Assembly: GCA_949297365.1 (NCBI GenBank)
Contig: CASFSL010000005.1
Coordinates: 1 to 64,000, forward strand
Reading direction: 5' to 3'
Length of the DNA: 64,000 nt
Origin: an uncultured Bacteroidales bacterium
Lineage (GTDB): Bacteria > Bacteroidota > Bacteroidia > Bacteroidales > UBA932
Of this stretch, positions 33,703 through 42,024 are shown piece after piece. The stretch's first letter is position 1. Each line of letters starts with the position of its first letter. The notes under the pieces were generated by a model that saw nothing but the letters and a program-made list of their open reading frames with translations, searched no databases and was not told the origin of the DNA. The translations under genes and the position numbers were made by a program.

Positions 33703-35085
33703 TTATAAGTTGCTGATAGTGGCGTTTATGCGTATGAAAAGCTCTATGGCCAGCTCCAGAAGGCGGCCTGGAAGTGAAAGTATGACGTTGGCTGTATCCT
33801 GAATAATCAGGACTGCGGGTATGAGCAGCATCGCGATGCTCACTATCGGGGAACAGAGCAGGTTGGCCAGCAGGGAGTAGAACGCGAATGTCCCGAAGTG
33901 CAGCAGGATTATGGGAGCGGTGGTCGCCTGGCAGGCGATGGCCATGGCGCAGGCGTCGGCGATCCGTCCCGATATTCTGTTCCGGGTCTTTACTATGGCC
34001 CGCAGGTGGGGAAATATCAGGAAGATTGCGGTCATCGCCGCATAGGATAGCTGGAAACTGATCCCTGACGGTGCGGACGGGTCTGCTACGGTGATGATGA
34101 TTGCGCTTAGAGACAGCGCATTAATGCCGTTGCGCCGTCTGCCTGCCAGGACTCCGGCCTCATAGATGCTGAACATCACGGCCGCTCTGAGTATTGACAC
34201 GCCGCATCCGGTGAATATGGTGAAAGCCCATAAGGCCGCGATGATGACAGTGGAACGGATGCGTTTGGCCGTCGGGGAGTTCCCGATCAGTGCAAGCAGC
34301 TTCAGCAGCAGGCCGTAGAGCAGCCCCAGATGCATCCCTGACAGGGCCAGCAGATGAATTGCACCGCTCTGTCGGAAACTTTCCTCTATTACGGCTGGTA
34401 TCTCGTCCTGATATCCGTATGCCAGGGCTTTCACTACAGCGCGTATCCGGGCCATCTCTTCGGAAGGCATGGCGGAGTCAACCGCAGCGGAGAATTTCCA
34501 TCTCAGCCTTGCCGGAAGCATCCGCAGGGGAGGTGTGCCGTTTTTCAGAATCTCCAGGGTGGAGTTTTTCCCGAAAAAGCAGGTGTAGAAGACACCCCTC
34601 TCTTCCATATATCTCCGGTAATCGAAATCCCCGGTGAAATTTTCCACTCTGGAACATCTTACGGTGGCATTCACAGTGTCTCCGGGCATCCATACCGTCG
34701 TGTCCGGGATATTATATATAATGGTGTTCTCGTTTTCCAGGGACAATTCCAGAAACGGTCTGCCGGATGAGGACCGCCCTCCGTCGGTGATGATGCCCCG
34801 GATGCGGATGCTCCGGCAGTCTCTCAGCCTCGAGCTCCGCACGTCGGGGCGCATTGTCTCCATGCAGGAGTATCCTGAGACTCCCAGCATATAGAAAACC
34901 AGGATGCACAGCCGGGGATATTTTATGCAGGGAAGCAGCATTACGGCTGAAAGAGCTGTCGTGGAGAGGGCTATGGCCGCCGGTATCCATGAGCCGGCAG
35001 GGCAGCCGCTGCATAGACGGACCGCCGTCAGATTGCCTGCGACGAAGAGCGTCGCAGCTGTAAAAAGAAACATCTCCCTCCTCAT
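33703..35085 (-). CDS. comEC: ComEC/Rec2 family membrane protein, short form
   Basis: This 460-residue protein has the DUF4131/OB-like N-terminal region (about 85-175) and the competence channel core with the signature HLLALSGMHLGLLYGL (about residues 238-253) and multiple membrane helices. The C-terminal metallo-beta-lactamase-like domain present in many ComEC proteins is absent. It probably moves single-stranded DNA through the inner membrane. Met 5 (35073) is preceded by AGGAGG, so that start is also possible. Confidence 0.88.
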   Translation of the reverse strand: MRREMFLFTAATLFVAGNLTAVRLCSGCPAGSWIPAAIALSTTALSAVMLLPCIKYPRLCILVFYMLGVSGYSCMETMRPDVRSSRLRDCRSIRIRGIITDGGRSSSGRPFLELSLENENTIIYNIPDTTVWMPGDTVNATVRCSRVENFTGDFDYRRYMEERGVFYTCFFGKNSTLEILKNGTPPLRMLPARLRWKFSAAVDSAMPSEEMARIRAVVKALAYGYQDEIPAVIEESFRQSGAIHLLALSGMHLGLLYGLLLKLLALIGNSPTAKRIRSTVIIAALWAFTIFTGCGVSILRAAVMFSIYEAGVLAGRRRNGINALSLSAIIITVADPSAPSGISFQLSYAAMTAIFLIFPHLRAIVKTRNRISGRIADACAMAIACQATTAPIILLHFGTFAFYSLLANLLCSPIVSIAMLLIPAVLIIQDTANVILSLPGRLLELAIELFIRINATISNL

Positions 35086-35153
35086 GCTTTCTGCACATTT
35101 TCAGTATTTGACTGCAAGGTAATAATTGTTTAGGGAAATTCCTATTTTATGTA

Positions 35154-35161
35154 TAACTTTG
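35154..35161 (+). promoter_or_regulatory. -7 box of the ackA-ptb-buk operon
   Basis: TAACTTTG, about 38 bp before the ackA ATG; the implied leader is about 30 nt and AT-rich. A -33 box is not clear. Confidence 0.5.
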
Positions 35162-35198
35162 CAGGATTGTTGGAATAATTTTAACAAATAAAAATATT

Positions 35199-36407
35199 AT
35201 GATAGTATTGGTAATCAACTGCGGAAGCTCATCGCTGAAGTATCAGGTCCTCGACATGAGGAGCGACAATGACTACTCTCTTCTGGCCAAGGGGCTTGTG
35301 GAGAGAATAGGACTGGAAATGGGAGAAGTGACACACCGCCCTTCAGGCAAGGACAAGCTGGTCATCTCCAAGCCTGTCCCCGATCATACGGAAGGTATCA
35401 AGTCAGTCCTGGGGCTTCTGACGGATCCCGGGCACGGAGTCCTGAAGTCTCTCGACCAGATAGAGGCCGTAGGTCACAGGGTCGCCCACGGCGGCGAGCT
35501 TTTCCCGGAATCCTGCGTGGTTGATGACAAGGTGATGGAGGGCATCAGGAGTCTGTGCGAGCTGGCCCCCCTGCACAATCCCGCCAATCTGCTCGGCATA
35601 GAGGCAGTGAAGAAGCTTCTGCCCCAGGTGCCTCAGGTGGCGGTGTTCGATACATCGTTCCATCAGACCATGCCTGACTATGCATATATGTACGCTATCC
35701 CGTATGAGTGCTATGAGAAACTTCATGTGCGCCGTTACGGATTCCACGGAACCAGTCACAAGTTCGTGGCTCACAGGGCATGTGAGTTCCTCGGAATGGA
35801 TATCAATGATTCTAGGATAGTGACCTGCCATCTCGGTAACGGTGGCTCGGTGACCGCTGTGCTCAACGGCAAGTCTGTGGACACCTCCATGGGCTTTACT
35901 CCCGTAGAGGGTGTGGTCATGGGTACCCGCTGCGGCAATATCGATGCCGGTGCGGTGACTTATCTGCAGGATAAGCTGGGCCTCGACGTGGACGGCATCA
36001 CCAAGCTGCTGAACAAGAAGAGCGGCTTTCTGGGTGTGTCCGGAGTCTCCTCGGACTGCCGCGACATAGTAAGCGCCTATGAGAACGGCAACTACAGGGC
36101 TGGACTCTCTCTCAATATGTTCTATCACAGCGTCCGCAAGTATATCGGTGCCTACAGCGCCGTCATGGGCGGCCTGGACGTTATCGTCTTTACCGGCGGC
36201 ATCGGTGAGAATGACTGCGAGGCCCGTAAGGAGATATGCTCGACCCTCGGCTTCCTCGGAGTGGATTTCGACGAGGCTGCCAACAAGGGTGTGCGCGGAG
36301 AGGACAAGCTCCTTACCAAGGCGGGTTCCAGGGTGAAGGTACTGACTCTCTCCACCAATGAGGAACTGGTGATAGCCCGTGATACGATGAATCTTACACG
36401 CAAATAA
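35199..36407 (+). CDS. ackA: Acetate kinase
   Basis: This 402-residue enzyme interconverts acetyl phosphate + ADP and acetate + ATP. Family marks are the N-terminal NCGSSSLKYQ, the central RRYGFHGTSHKFV, the CHLGNGGSVTAV strand and the FTGGIGEN motif near residue 330. Normal length. It is the first gene of an operon with a phosphate acyltransferase (23 bp) and a butyrate kinase-type gene (8 bp further), rather than with a classic pta gene, so it may use acyl phosphates made by the neighbouring transferase. Confidence 0.96.
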   Translation: MIVLVINCGSSSLKYQVLDMRSDNDYSLLAKGLVERIGLEMGEVTHRPSGKDKLVISKPVPDHTEGIKSVLGLLTDPGHGVLKSLDQIEAVGHRVAHGGELFPESCVVDDKVMEGIRSLCELAPLHNPANLLGIEAVKKLLPQVPQVAVFDTSFHQTMPDYAYMYAIPYECYEKLHVRRYGFHGTSHKFVAHRACEFLGMDINDSRIVTCHLGNGGSVTAVLNGKSVDTSMGFTPVEGVVMGTRCGNIDAGAVTYLQDKLGLDVDGITKLLNKKSGFLGVSGVSSDCRDIVSAYENGNYRAGLSLNMFYHSVRKYIGAYSAVMGGLDVIVFTGGIGENDCEARKEICSTLGFLGVDFDEAANKGVRGEDKLLTKAGSRVKVLTLSTNEELVIARDTMNLTRK

Positions 36408-36430
36408 CAAAATATCAACCTTATAAAATC

Positions 36431-37336
36431 ATGATTACAAATTTTGAACAGATTTACGAACTTCTTCGTTCGAAGACCAGAAAGCGTCTGATCGCGGCCT
36501 GGGCCGTAGATGACCACACTATCACAGCAGCCTACAAGGCAGTGCAGCTCGGTATCGTAGATGCAACCCTCGTAGGTGATGTGAACATGATTAAGAAAGT
36601 ATGCGAGGCCGAGAAGATTGACCCAACCGTATTTACCATCATCAACAATGACAATGAACTCGCCTCCATCGCACAGGCAGTCCTCATGGTACGCGAGGGA
36701 CAGGGCGACATCCTGATGAAGGGTCTCTGCTCTACTGACAAGTACATGAGGGGTATCCTCAATAAGGAAAAAGGTCTGCTTCCTCCCAAGGCCGTTCTCA
36801 GCCACGTGTGCGTGCTGTCCAACCCCAATTACCACAAACTCGTGGTCCTCGGTGACATGGCCGTGATACCTCTTCCTGATCTCAATCAGAAAGTCGCTAT
36901 CGTAAAATATCTGGTCAACACCGCCAAGGCTCTTCAGATCGAGAAACCGAAGGTTGCCCTGCTCGCAGCTACCGAGCAGATGCTTCCCGGTATGCAGGCC
37001 TGCGTGGATGCAGCCATCATCTCCAAGATGATTGACCGCGGACAGATTCCCGGATGCGTAGGCGACGGTCCTCTCGCCCTCGACGTGGCCATCTCCAAGG
37101 AGGCTGTCGAGATCAAGAAGCTCGTCAGCCCCGTGGCAGGCGACGCAGACTGTCTCCTCTTCCCCAACATCGAATCAGCCAACACATTCTATAAGGTCAA
37201 CTCTCAGCTCTGCAAGGGCGTGAAACAGGCTGCCATCGTAGCCGGAGCCATGGCTCCCTGCGTGCTCTCAAGCCGTGCCGACAGCATAGAGACCAAGTTG
37301 AACTCCATCGCCCTCGCGGCCTTAACAGCTAAATAG
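36431..37336 (+). CDS. ptb: Phosphate butyryltransferase / acetyltransferase family enzyme
   Basis: This 301-residue protein belongs to the Pta/Ptb family, moving an acyl group between CoA and phosphate. The length and N-terminus (about MITNFEQIYELLRSKTRK) fit Ptb rather than the longer multidomain Pta. Conserved segments are DILMKGLCSTDKYMRGILN, LLPPKAVLSHVCVL and the GDGPLALDVAIS motif near residue 214. Between ackA and buk, it most likely forms butyryl or branched-chain acyl phosphate. Exact acyl chain cannot be read from the sequence. Confidence 0.9.
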   Translation: MITNFEQIYELLRSKTRKRLIAAWAVDDHTITAAYKAVQLGIVDATLVGDVNMIKKVCEAEKIDPTVFTIINNDNELASIAQAVLMVREGQGDILMKGLCSTDKYMRGILNKEKGLLPPKAVLSHVCVLSNPNYHKLVVLGDMAVIPLPDLNQKVAIVKYLVNTAKALQIEKPKVALLAATEQMLPGMQACVDAAIISKMIDRGQIPGCVGDGPLALDVAISKEAVEIKKLVSPVAGDADCLLFPNIESANTFYKVNSQLCKGVKQAAIVAGAMAPCVLSSRADSIETKLNSIALAALTAK

Positions 37337-37344
37337 TCCCGGGC

Positions 37345-38412
37345 ATGGCGTATATATTGGCAATCAACCCCGGTTCGACATCGACCAAGATATCGCTCTT
37401 TGACGGGGCTAAGGAAGTATTTACCAAGACACTCAGACACTCTGCGGAGGAAATCTCCAAGTACGAGAACGTCATCGACCAGTTCAAGTTCCGTGAGGAG
37501 ACCATCGTCAAGGCTCTTGAGGACAATGGCGTAAAGCTTGAGGACATCACGGTGATAGTGGGCCGCGGCGGTCTGCTCAGACCTATTCCCTCGGGTGTCT
37601 ATGAGGTCAATGAGGCTATGCTGAAGGATCTCAGTTCTGCCTGCTACGGCGAGCATGCCAGCAACCTCGGCGGTATCATAGCCAACGAGCTTGCTTCCAG
37701 AATCAAGGGTTGCAAGGCGTATATCGCCGACCCTGTAGTGGTGGACGAGCTCTGCGACGTTGCGCGTATCGGCGGTCATCCCATGTTTCCCAGGATATCC
37801 ATCTTCCATGCCCTGAACCATAAGGCCATCGCGAAGATGTATGCCAGGGAGATCGGAAAGGAGTACTGTGATCTCAATCTGGTCGTAGTCCACATGGGCG
37901 GCGGCGTGTCTGTTGCGGCTCACTGCAAGGGTAAGGTGGTGGACGTGAACAATGCCCTCTACGGAGAAGGTCCTTTCAGCCCAGAGCGTACAGGCGGTAT
38001 CGCGGCCATGCAGCTGGCCGATGCCTGCTACAGCGGCAAGTATACGCTGGCGGAGATGAAGAAGATCATCTCCGGCAAAGGCGGTGTGGTGGCCCACCTC
38101 GGTACCAACTCCTTCAAGGAGGTCGAGGACCGTGTGGCGGCAGGTGACAAGGAAGCCAAGCTCATAGCCGACGCATTCATATACAACGTGGCCAAGGCTA
38201 TCGGCGGTATGGCAGCAGCCCTTTCCGGAAAGGTGGACGCCATCCTGCTTACAGGAGGCATCGCTTACGGCAAGGAGATGATGCAGCAGCTGGCCGACAT
38301 GGTGTCGTTCATCGCTCCGGTGAAGGTATATCCCGGAGAGGATGAGATGGCTGCGCTTGCCGGCAATGCCCTCGCCGTGATGGAAGGACGCGAGGAAGTC
38401 AAGACATACTAA
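37345..38412 (+). CDS. buk: Butyrate kinase
   Basis: This 355-residue ASKHA-fold kinase produces ATP and butyrate (or a branched-chain acid) from the acyl phosphate. It shows the family start AINPGSTSTKISLF, the VGRGGLLRPIPSGVY segment, VVHMGGGVSVAAH and the ILLTGGIAYG motif. It starts 8 bp after ptb. Its stop overlaps the stop of the convergent cstA gene by 4 bp. Together with ackA and ptb it forms a substrate-level ATP-yielding fermentation module. Confidence 0.94.
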   Translation: MAYILAINPGSTSTKISLFDGAKEVFTKTLRHSAEEISKYENVIDQFKFREETIVKALEDNGVKLEDITVIVGRGGLLRPIPSGVYEVNEAMLKDLSSACYGEHASNLGGIIANELASRIKGCKAYIADPVVVDELCDVARIGGHPMFPRISIFHALNHKAIAKMYAREIGKEYCDLNLVVVHMGGGVSVAAHCKGKVVDVNNALYGEGPFSPERTGGIAAMQLADACYSGKYTLAEMKKIISGKGGVVAHLGTNSFKEVEDRVAAGDKEAKLIADAFIYNVAKAIGGMAAALSGKVDAILLTGGIAYGKEMMQQLADMVSFIAPVKVYPGEDEMAALAGNALAVMEGREEVKTY

Positions 38413-39854
38413 GCTCTTCCGGGGCGTATCTTCCGGGCCCTTATAAGGAAGAATATAAACAGACCTAAGGCAGCGGCTGTTCCTGTCAGGTAACTTACAG
38501 TTGCCGGCAAGAACAGCCCTCCTACATTATAGGGGGCTATCATGAAGTAGCATACGCAGACAAATGTCAGGAAAGTGGCCGGAATGGACATGATAAGGTG
38601 GCTCTTGCGGTTGTGGACCAAGTAGGCCGCTGCGGTCCACAGCACGACTGTGGCCAGCACCTGGTTGCCTATGCCGACGTATTTCCAGATGGTGGAGAAA
38701 TCCACCTTGCAGAGGATAAATGCCACCACGAAGATGGGAACGGCTATGATGAGGCGGTTGCGCATGGGCTTCTGGTTGAACTTCAGTGCGTCGCCGATGG
38801 TGAGTCTCAGGCTGCGGAAGGCTGTGTCGCCGGAGGTGATGGGGCATACGACTACGCCGAGAATCGCTATGACGGCTCCGACCTGACCCAGCCACGACTG
38901 GCAGATCTCGTCTACCATGATGGCCGGAGTCTTGCCTGCGTCGGCCGCGGCGTTGAGGCCCTCGGGCCCTCCGAAGTAGGCTATGGCGGCTGTAGCCCAT
39001 ATCATGGCCACTATGCCTTCGGCTATCATCGCTCCGTAGAATATGGGCCTGCCGTATTTCTCGTCTGTGATGCAGCGGGCCATGATGGGACTTTGGGTGG
39101 AGTGGAAGCCGGAGATGGCTCCGCACGAGATGACTACGAAGAGCATCGGGATGAGGATGTTGGTCTCCGGGTTGGTGTGGAAGTTCCGGAAACTGTCTAC
39201 TGTCAGCTCAGTCAGCTGCAGGCCGCCGGAGAATCCCTTTACGAGCAGGGCTCCGGCTATGGCTATGGCCATGAAGAGCAGGACGGCTCCGAATATGGGA
39301 TAGAGCTTGCCGATGATCTTGTCCACCGGGAGCAGGGTTGCCACTATGTAGTACGCGAATACGATGTAGAGCCAGATGCGCTTGTCCCAGCCGGTGAGGG
39401 TGTGCAGCAGGTCTGCCGGGCCGGTGACGAAGGAGACTCCGACGGCAATCAGTATGAAGGCCGAGAAGACAACGAGAAATTTTTTTACACCCGAACCGAG
39501 GTATTTGCCGACCATGTCAGGCAGGCTCATGCCGTCATTGCGTACCGACAGCATACCTGAGAAAAAGTCGTGCGCAGCTCCCATGAATATACAGCCTACG
39601 ACTATCCAGATGTAGGCCACCGGACCGTAGGCCGCGCCGAGGATGGCTCCGAAGATGGGACCGAGGCCGGCTATGTTGAGGAACTGTATGATGAAGATCC
39701 TCCAGGGCTTCATCTCCTGGTAGTCCACGCCGTCGGCCAGCCTTTTGGCCGGGGTGGGACGGGCAGAGGAGACTCCGAAAAATCTTTCCACGAACTTTCC
39801 GTAAGTGAAGTAGCCTATGATCAGGGCTGCGAGACATGCGATAAAAGTAATCAT
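38409..39854 (-). CDS. cstA: Carbon starvation protein CstA-type peptide/pyruvate transporter
   Basis: This 481-residue membrane protein has more than ten hydrophobic helices and the CstA signatures MKPWRIFIIQFLNIAGLGPIFGAILGA (about residues 43-70) and ISGFHSTQSPIMARCITDEKYGRP. CstA proteins take up peptides or pyruvate. The frame is open much further upstream (to 40592), but that part overlaps the divergent MATE gene and is not homologous; MITFIACLAAL at 39854 is the real start. Confidence 0.93.
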   Translation of the reverse strand: MITFIACLAALIIGYFTYGKFVERFFGVSSARPTPAKRLADGVDYQEMKPWRIFIIQFLNIAGLGPIFGAILGAAYGPVAYIWIVVGCIFMGAAHDFFSGMLSVRNDGMSLPDMVGKYLGSGVKKFLVVFSAFILIAVGVSFVTGPADLLHTLTGWDKRIWLYIVFAYYIVATLLPVDKIIGKLYPIFGAVLLFMAIAIAGALLVKGFSGGLQLTELTVDSFRNFHTNPETNILIPMLFVVISCGAISGFHSTQSPIMARCITDEKYGRPIFYGAMIAEGIVAMIWATAAIAYFGGPEGLNAAADAGKTPAIMVDEICQSWLGQVGAVIAILGVVVCPITSGDTAFRSLRLTIGDALKFNQKPMRNRLIIAVPIFVVAFILCKVDFSTIWKYVGIGNQVLATVVLWTAAAYLVHNRKSHLIMSIPATFLTFVCVCYFMIAPYNVGGLFLPATVSYLTGTAAALGLFIFFLIRARKIRPGRA

Positions 39855-39908
39855 CGGTTGAGGGATTAAAAAACAGAGCAAAATTAAAATTATTCGTGGA
39901 CATTTGTG

Positions 39909-39916
39909 TAATTTTG
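39909..39916 (+). promoter_or_regulatory. -7 box next to the MATE gene start
   Basis: TAATTTTG ends 4 bp before the ATG at 39921. As the first helix of the MATE protein begins within 20 residues of this Met, the start is unlikely to lie much further downstream, so the message may be leaderless. Confidence 0.4.
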
Positions 39917-39920
39917 CGGC

Positions 39921-41279
39921 ATGAATGCAAGAGTTCCTACCGAGTTGGGGACCGAGCGGATCCCCAAGCTTCTGAAACAGTATGCCGTGCCTGCGATTAT
40001 CGCGATGACGGCCTCCTCGCTCTACAATATGGTCGATGCCATCTTCATCGGACACGGTGTCGGCCCTTACGCAATATCCGGTCTGGCACTGACGTTCCCG
40101 TTCATGAACCTGGCCGCGGCTTTCGGTACACTTGTCGGTGTCGGAGCCTCCACCATGGCGTCCATGCTGCTCGGGCAGAAGAACTATGACATAGCCAGGA
40201 AAGTGCTGGGCAATGTCGTAGTGCTCAATTTTATTATAGGTCTGCTGTTCACGATAGTGGCACTGGTATTCCTGGATCCGATACTCTATTTCTTCGGGGC
40301 CAGCGAGAATACCATCTCGTATGCCCGTGAGTACATGCAGATAATCCTGGCCGGTAATGTGATTACCCATGTCTATTTCGGCCTCAACTCCCTGCTGCGC
40401 TCGGCCGGCCATCCCAAGAAAGCCATGGCCGCCACCATCATGACAGTGCTGCTCAACGCTATTCTGGACCCGCTGTTTATCTTCACCTTCGACATGGGCA
40501 TCCGGGGTGCGGCCGTGGCGACTATCCTGGCACAGGTAGTGGCTCTGGTACTTGTCGTCGTATGGTTCTGCGACAAGCGCGAACTGATACATTTTGAGCG
40601 CGGTATCTTCCGGCTGGAGAGACGTATAGTCAAGGACTCGATAGTCATCGGCCTGGCTCCGTTCCTGATGAATTTCGTGGCCTGCTTCGTGGTGATCATC
40701 ATCAATATGAGGCTGAAGACCTACGGCGGAGACCTGGCTATCGGAGCCTACGGCATCGTCAACCGTATCTCCTTCGTCTTCATCATGATCGTTTCAGGTC
40801 TGACACAGGGTATGCAGCCTATCGCCGGTTACAACTACGGTGCGCGGCAGATGTCCCGTGTCTACGAAGTACTCAAGAAGACCCTTCTGTATGCGACTGT
40901 CGTGCTGACTGCCGGCTTCCTGATAGGGGAGCTGTGTCCCGGTCTGGTAGTGGCCATATTTACCGACGATCCCGAGCTGATGGAAAAGTCCATAAAGGGT
41001 ATGCGCCTGGTGGTCGGCATGTTCCCGCTGGTGTCCCTGTCAATGGTCATTGGCAACTTTTTCCAAAGCATAGGCCAGCCCAAGCAGGCCATCTTCCTGT
41101 CTCTGTCCAGACAGGTGGTCTTCCTGATACCCTCGTTGTGGATTCTGCCTATGTTTTTCGACATAGCCGGAGTCTGGGTCAGCTTCATGGTATCCGACTT
41201 CCTGGCCAGTGCCGTTGCTATTATCCTATTGTTGAACTTTATCAAAAAGAACAGACCTCATGAACAGCTACAGTCATAA
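39921..41279 (+). CDS. MATE family multidrug/Na+ antiporter
   Basis: This 452-residue protein has twelve predicted membrane helices in two similar halves. The N-terminal ALALTFPFMNL-like segment, the GVGASTMASMLLGQKN motif and the later FIMIVSGLTQGMQPIAGYNYGAR are typical MATE features. It exports cationic drugs or metabolites using an ion gradient. Its end overlaps the next gene by 20 bp, so the two are likely co-translated. Confidence 0.93.
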   Translation: MNARVPTELGTERIPKLLKQYAVPAIIAMTASSLYNMVDAIFIGHGVGPYAISGLALTFPFMNLAAAFGTLVGVGASTMASMLLGQKNYDIARKVLGNVVVLNFIIGLLFTIVALVFLDPILYFFGASENTISYAREYMQIILAGNVITHVYFGLNSLLRSAGHPKKAMAATIMTVLLNAILDPLFIFTFDMGIRGAAVATILAQVVALVLVVVWFCDKRELIHFERGIFRLERRIVKDSIVIGLAPFLMNFVACFVVIIINMRLKTYGGDLAIGAYGIVNRISFVFIMIVSGLTQGMQPIAGYNYGARQMSRVYEVLKKTLLYATVVLTAGFLIGELCPGLVVAIFTDDPELMEKSIKGMRLVVGMFPLVSLSMVIGNFFQSIGQPKQAIFLSLSRQVVFLIPSLWILPMFFDIAGVWVSFMVSDFLASAVAIILLLNFIKKNRPHEQLQS

Positions 41280-41901
41280 CTTTGCAGTCAGTGTGGGCCG
41301 TCAGCTCGGAAGCGGTGGCCGTAACGTCGCTCTGGCAATAGCCCGGAAGATGGATATTGCTTTCTATGACAAGGAGATCATCACTCAGGCAGCCAAGGAC
41401 AGCGGGCTGGCACCGGAATATTTCGAGAAGGTGGACGAGAAGCCGTCGTTTCCCATCGTAGGCGGTCTTGCCGGGCTCAATATTCCCTTTTATTCCACCG
41501 GTGTTCTCAATACCGACTATTATCTCGGCAACAACAATTTGTTCCAGATCCAGAGCCGGACTGTGGAGATGCTGGCCGAGAAGGGGCCGGGGGTGTTCGT
41601 AGGCCGCTGCGCCGATTATATACTCAGGGAACATCCCAGGATGCTTACGGTCTTTATTACCGCGGATCTGGATGACCGTATAGAGCGGCTTTCCAAGCTG
41701 CTTTCCATCTCTGCCGATGAGGCTGCCTCACAGATTAAGGAGTGCGACCGCAAGAGGGCGGAGTACTACAACTACTATACTTTCAAGAAATGGGGTGATG
41801 CGGCTTCGTATCAGCTGTGTCTGAGCACATCTCTCTTCGGCGAGGAGGAGACGGCCGACCTGATAGTCTCCATCGTCCGTGACAAGCTGCTGAAGGATTA
41901 A
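41260..41901 (+). CDS. Cytidylate kinase-like family protein
   Basis: This 213-residue P-loop kinase has GRQLGSGGRNVA as its phosphate loop (about residues 13-24), YDKEIITQAAKDSG next, then VFVGRCADYIL and a basic DRKRAEYYNYYT stretch near residue 165. The family (cytidylate kinase-like 2) is common in gut anaerobes and is distinct from CMP kinase; its substrate is unsettled. It overlaps the MATE gene by 20 bp. Confidence 0.87.
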   Translation: MNSYSHNFAVSVGRQLGSGGRNVALAIARKMDIAFYDKEIITQAAKDSGLAPEYFEKVDEKPSFPIVGGLAGLNIPFYSTGVLNTDYYLGNNNLFQIQSRTVEMLAEKGPGVFVGRCADYILREHPRMLTVFITADLDDRIERLSKLLSISADEAASQIKECDRKRAEYYNYYTFKKWGDAASYQLCLSTSLFGEEETADLIVSIVRDKLLKD

Positions 41902-41919
41902 CTCCTTTGTTTTGCTGTC

Positions 41920-42009
41920 GCAATAATATAGTATTTCCGAAAATCCTCCCCGCAAGCGGGTCCCTTCCCTTTTCGGGAGCCAAAGTTTCCGGAAGTACTA
42001 TATTATTGC
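41920..42009. repeat. Long palindromic element with inner hairpins
   Basis: The outer arms 41920-41939 (GCAATAATATAGTATTTCCG) and 41990-42009 are inverse copies with one mismatch, extendable inward by three pairs past a bulge. Inside are two smaller hairpins, CCCGC-AA-GCGGG and a TCCC-TTTTC-GGGA. The whole would fold as a three-way junction. It lies between two converging genes and could be a terminator, but the size and shape recall a REP/MITE-like repeat. Confidence 0.7.
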
Positions 42010-42024
42010 AATTAATGGGGCTGG

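Noticed and set aside
39855-40592. Long N-terminal extension of cstA
   Set aside because: It lies antisense to the MATE gene and has a different, His/Gln-rich composition; CstA homology starts at 39854.
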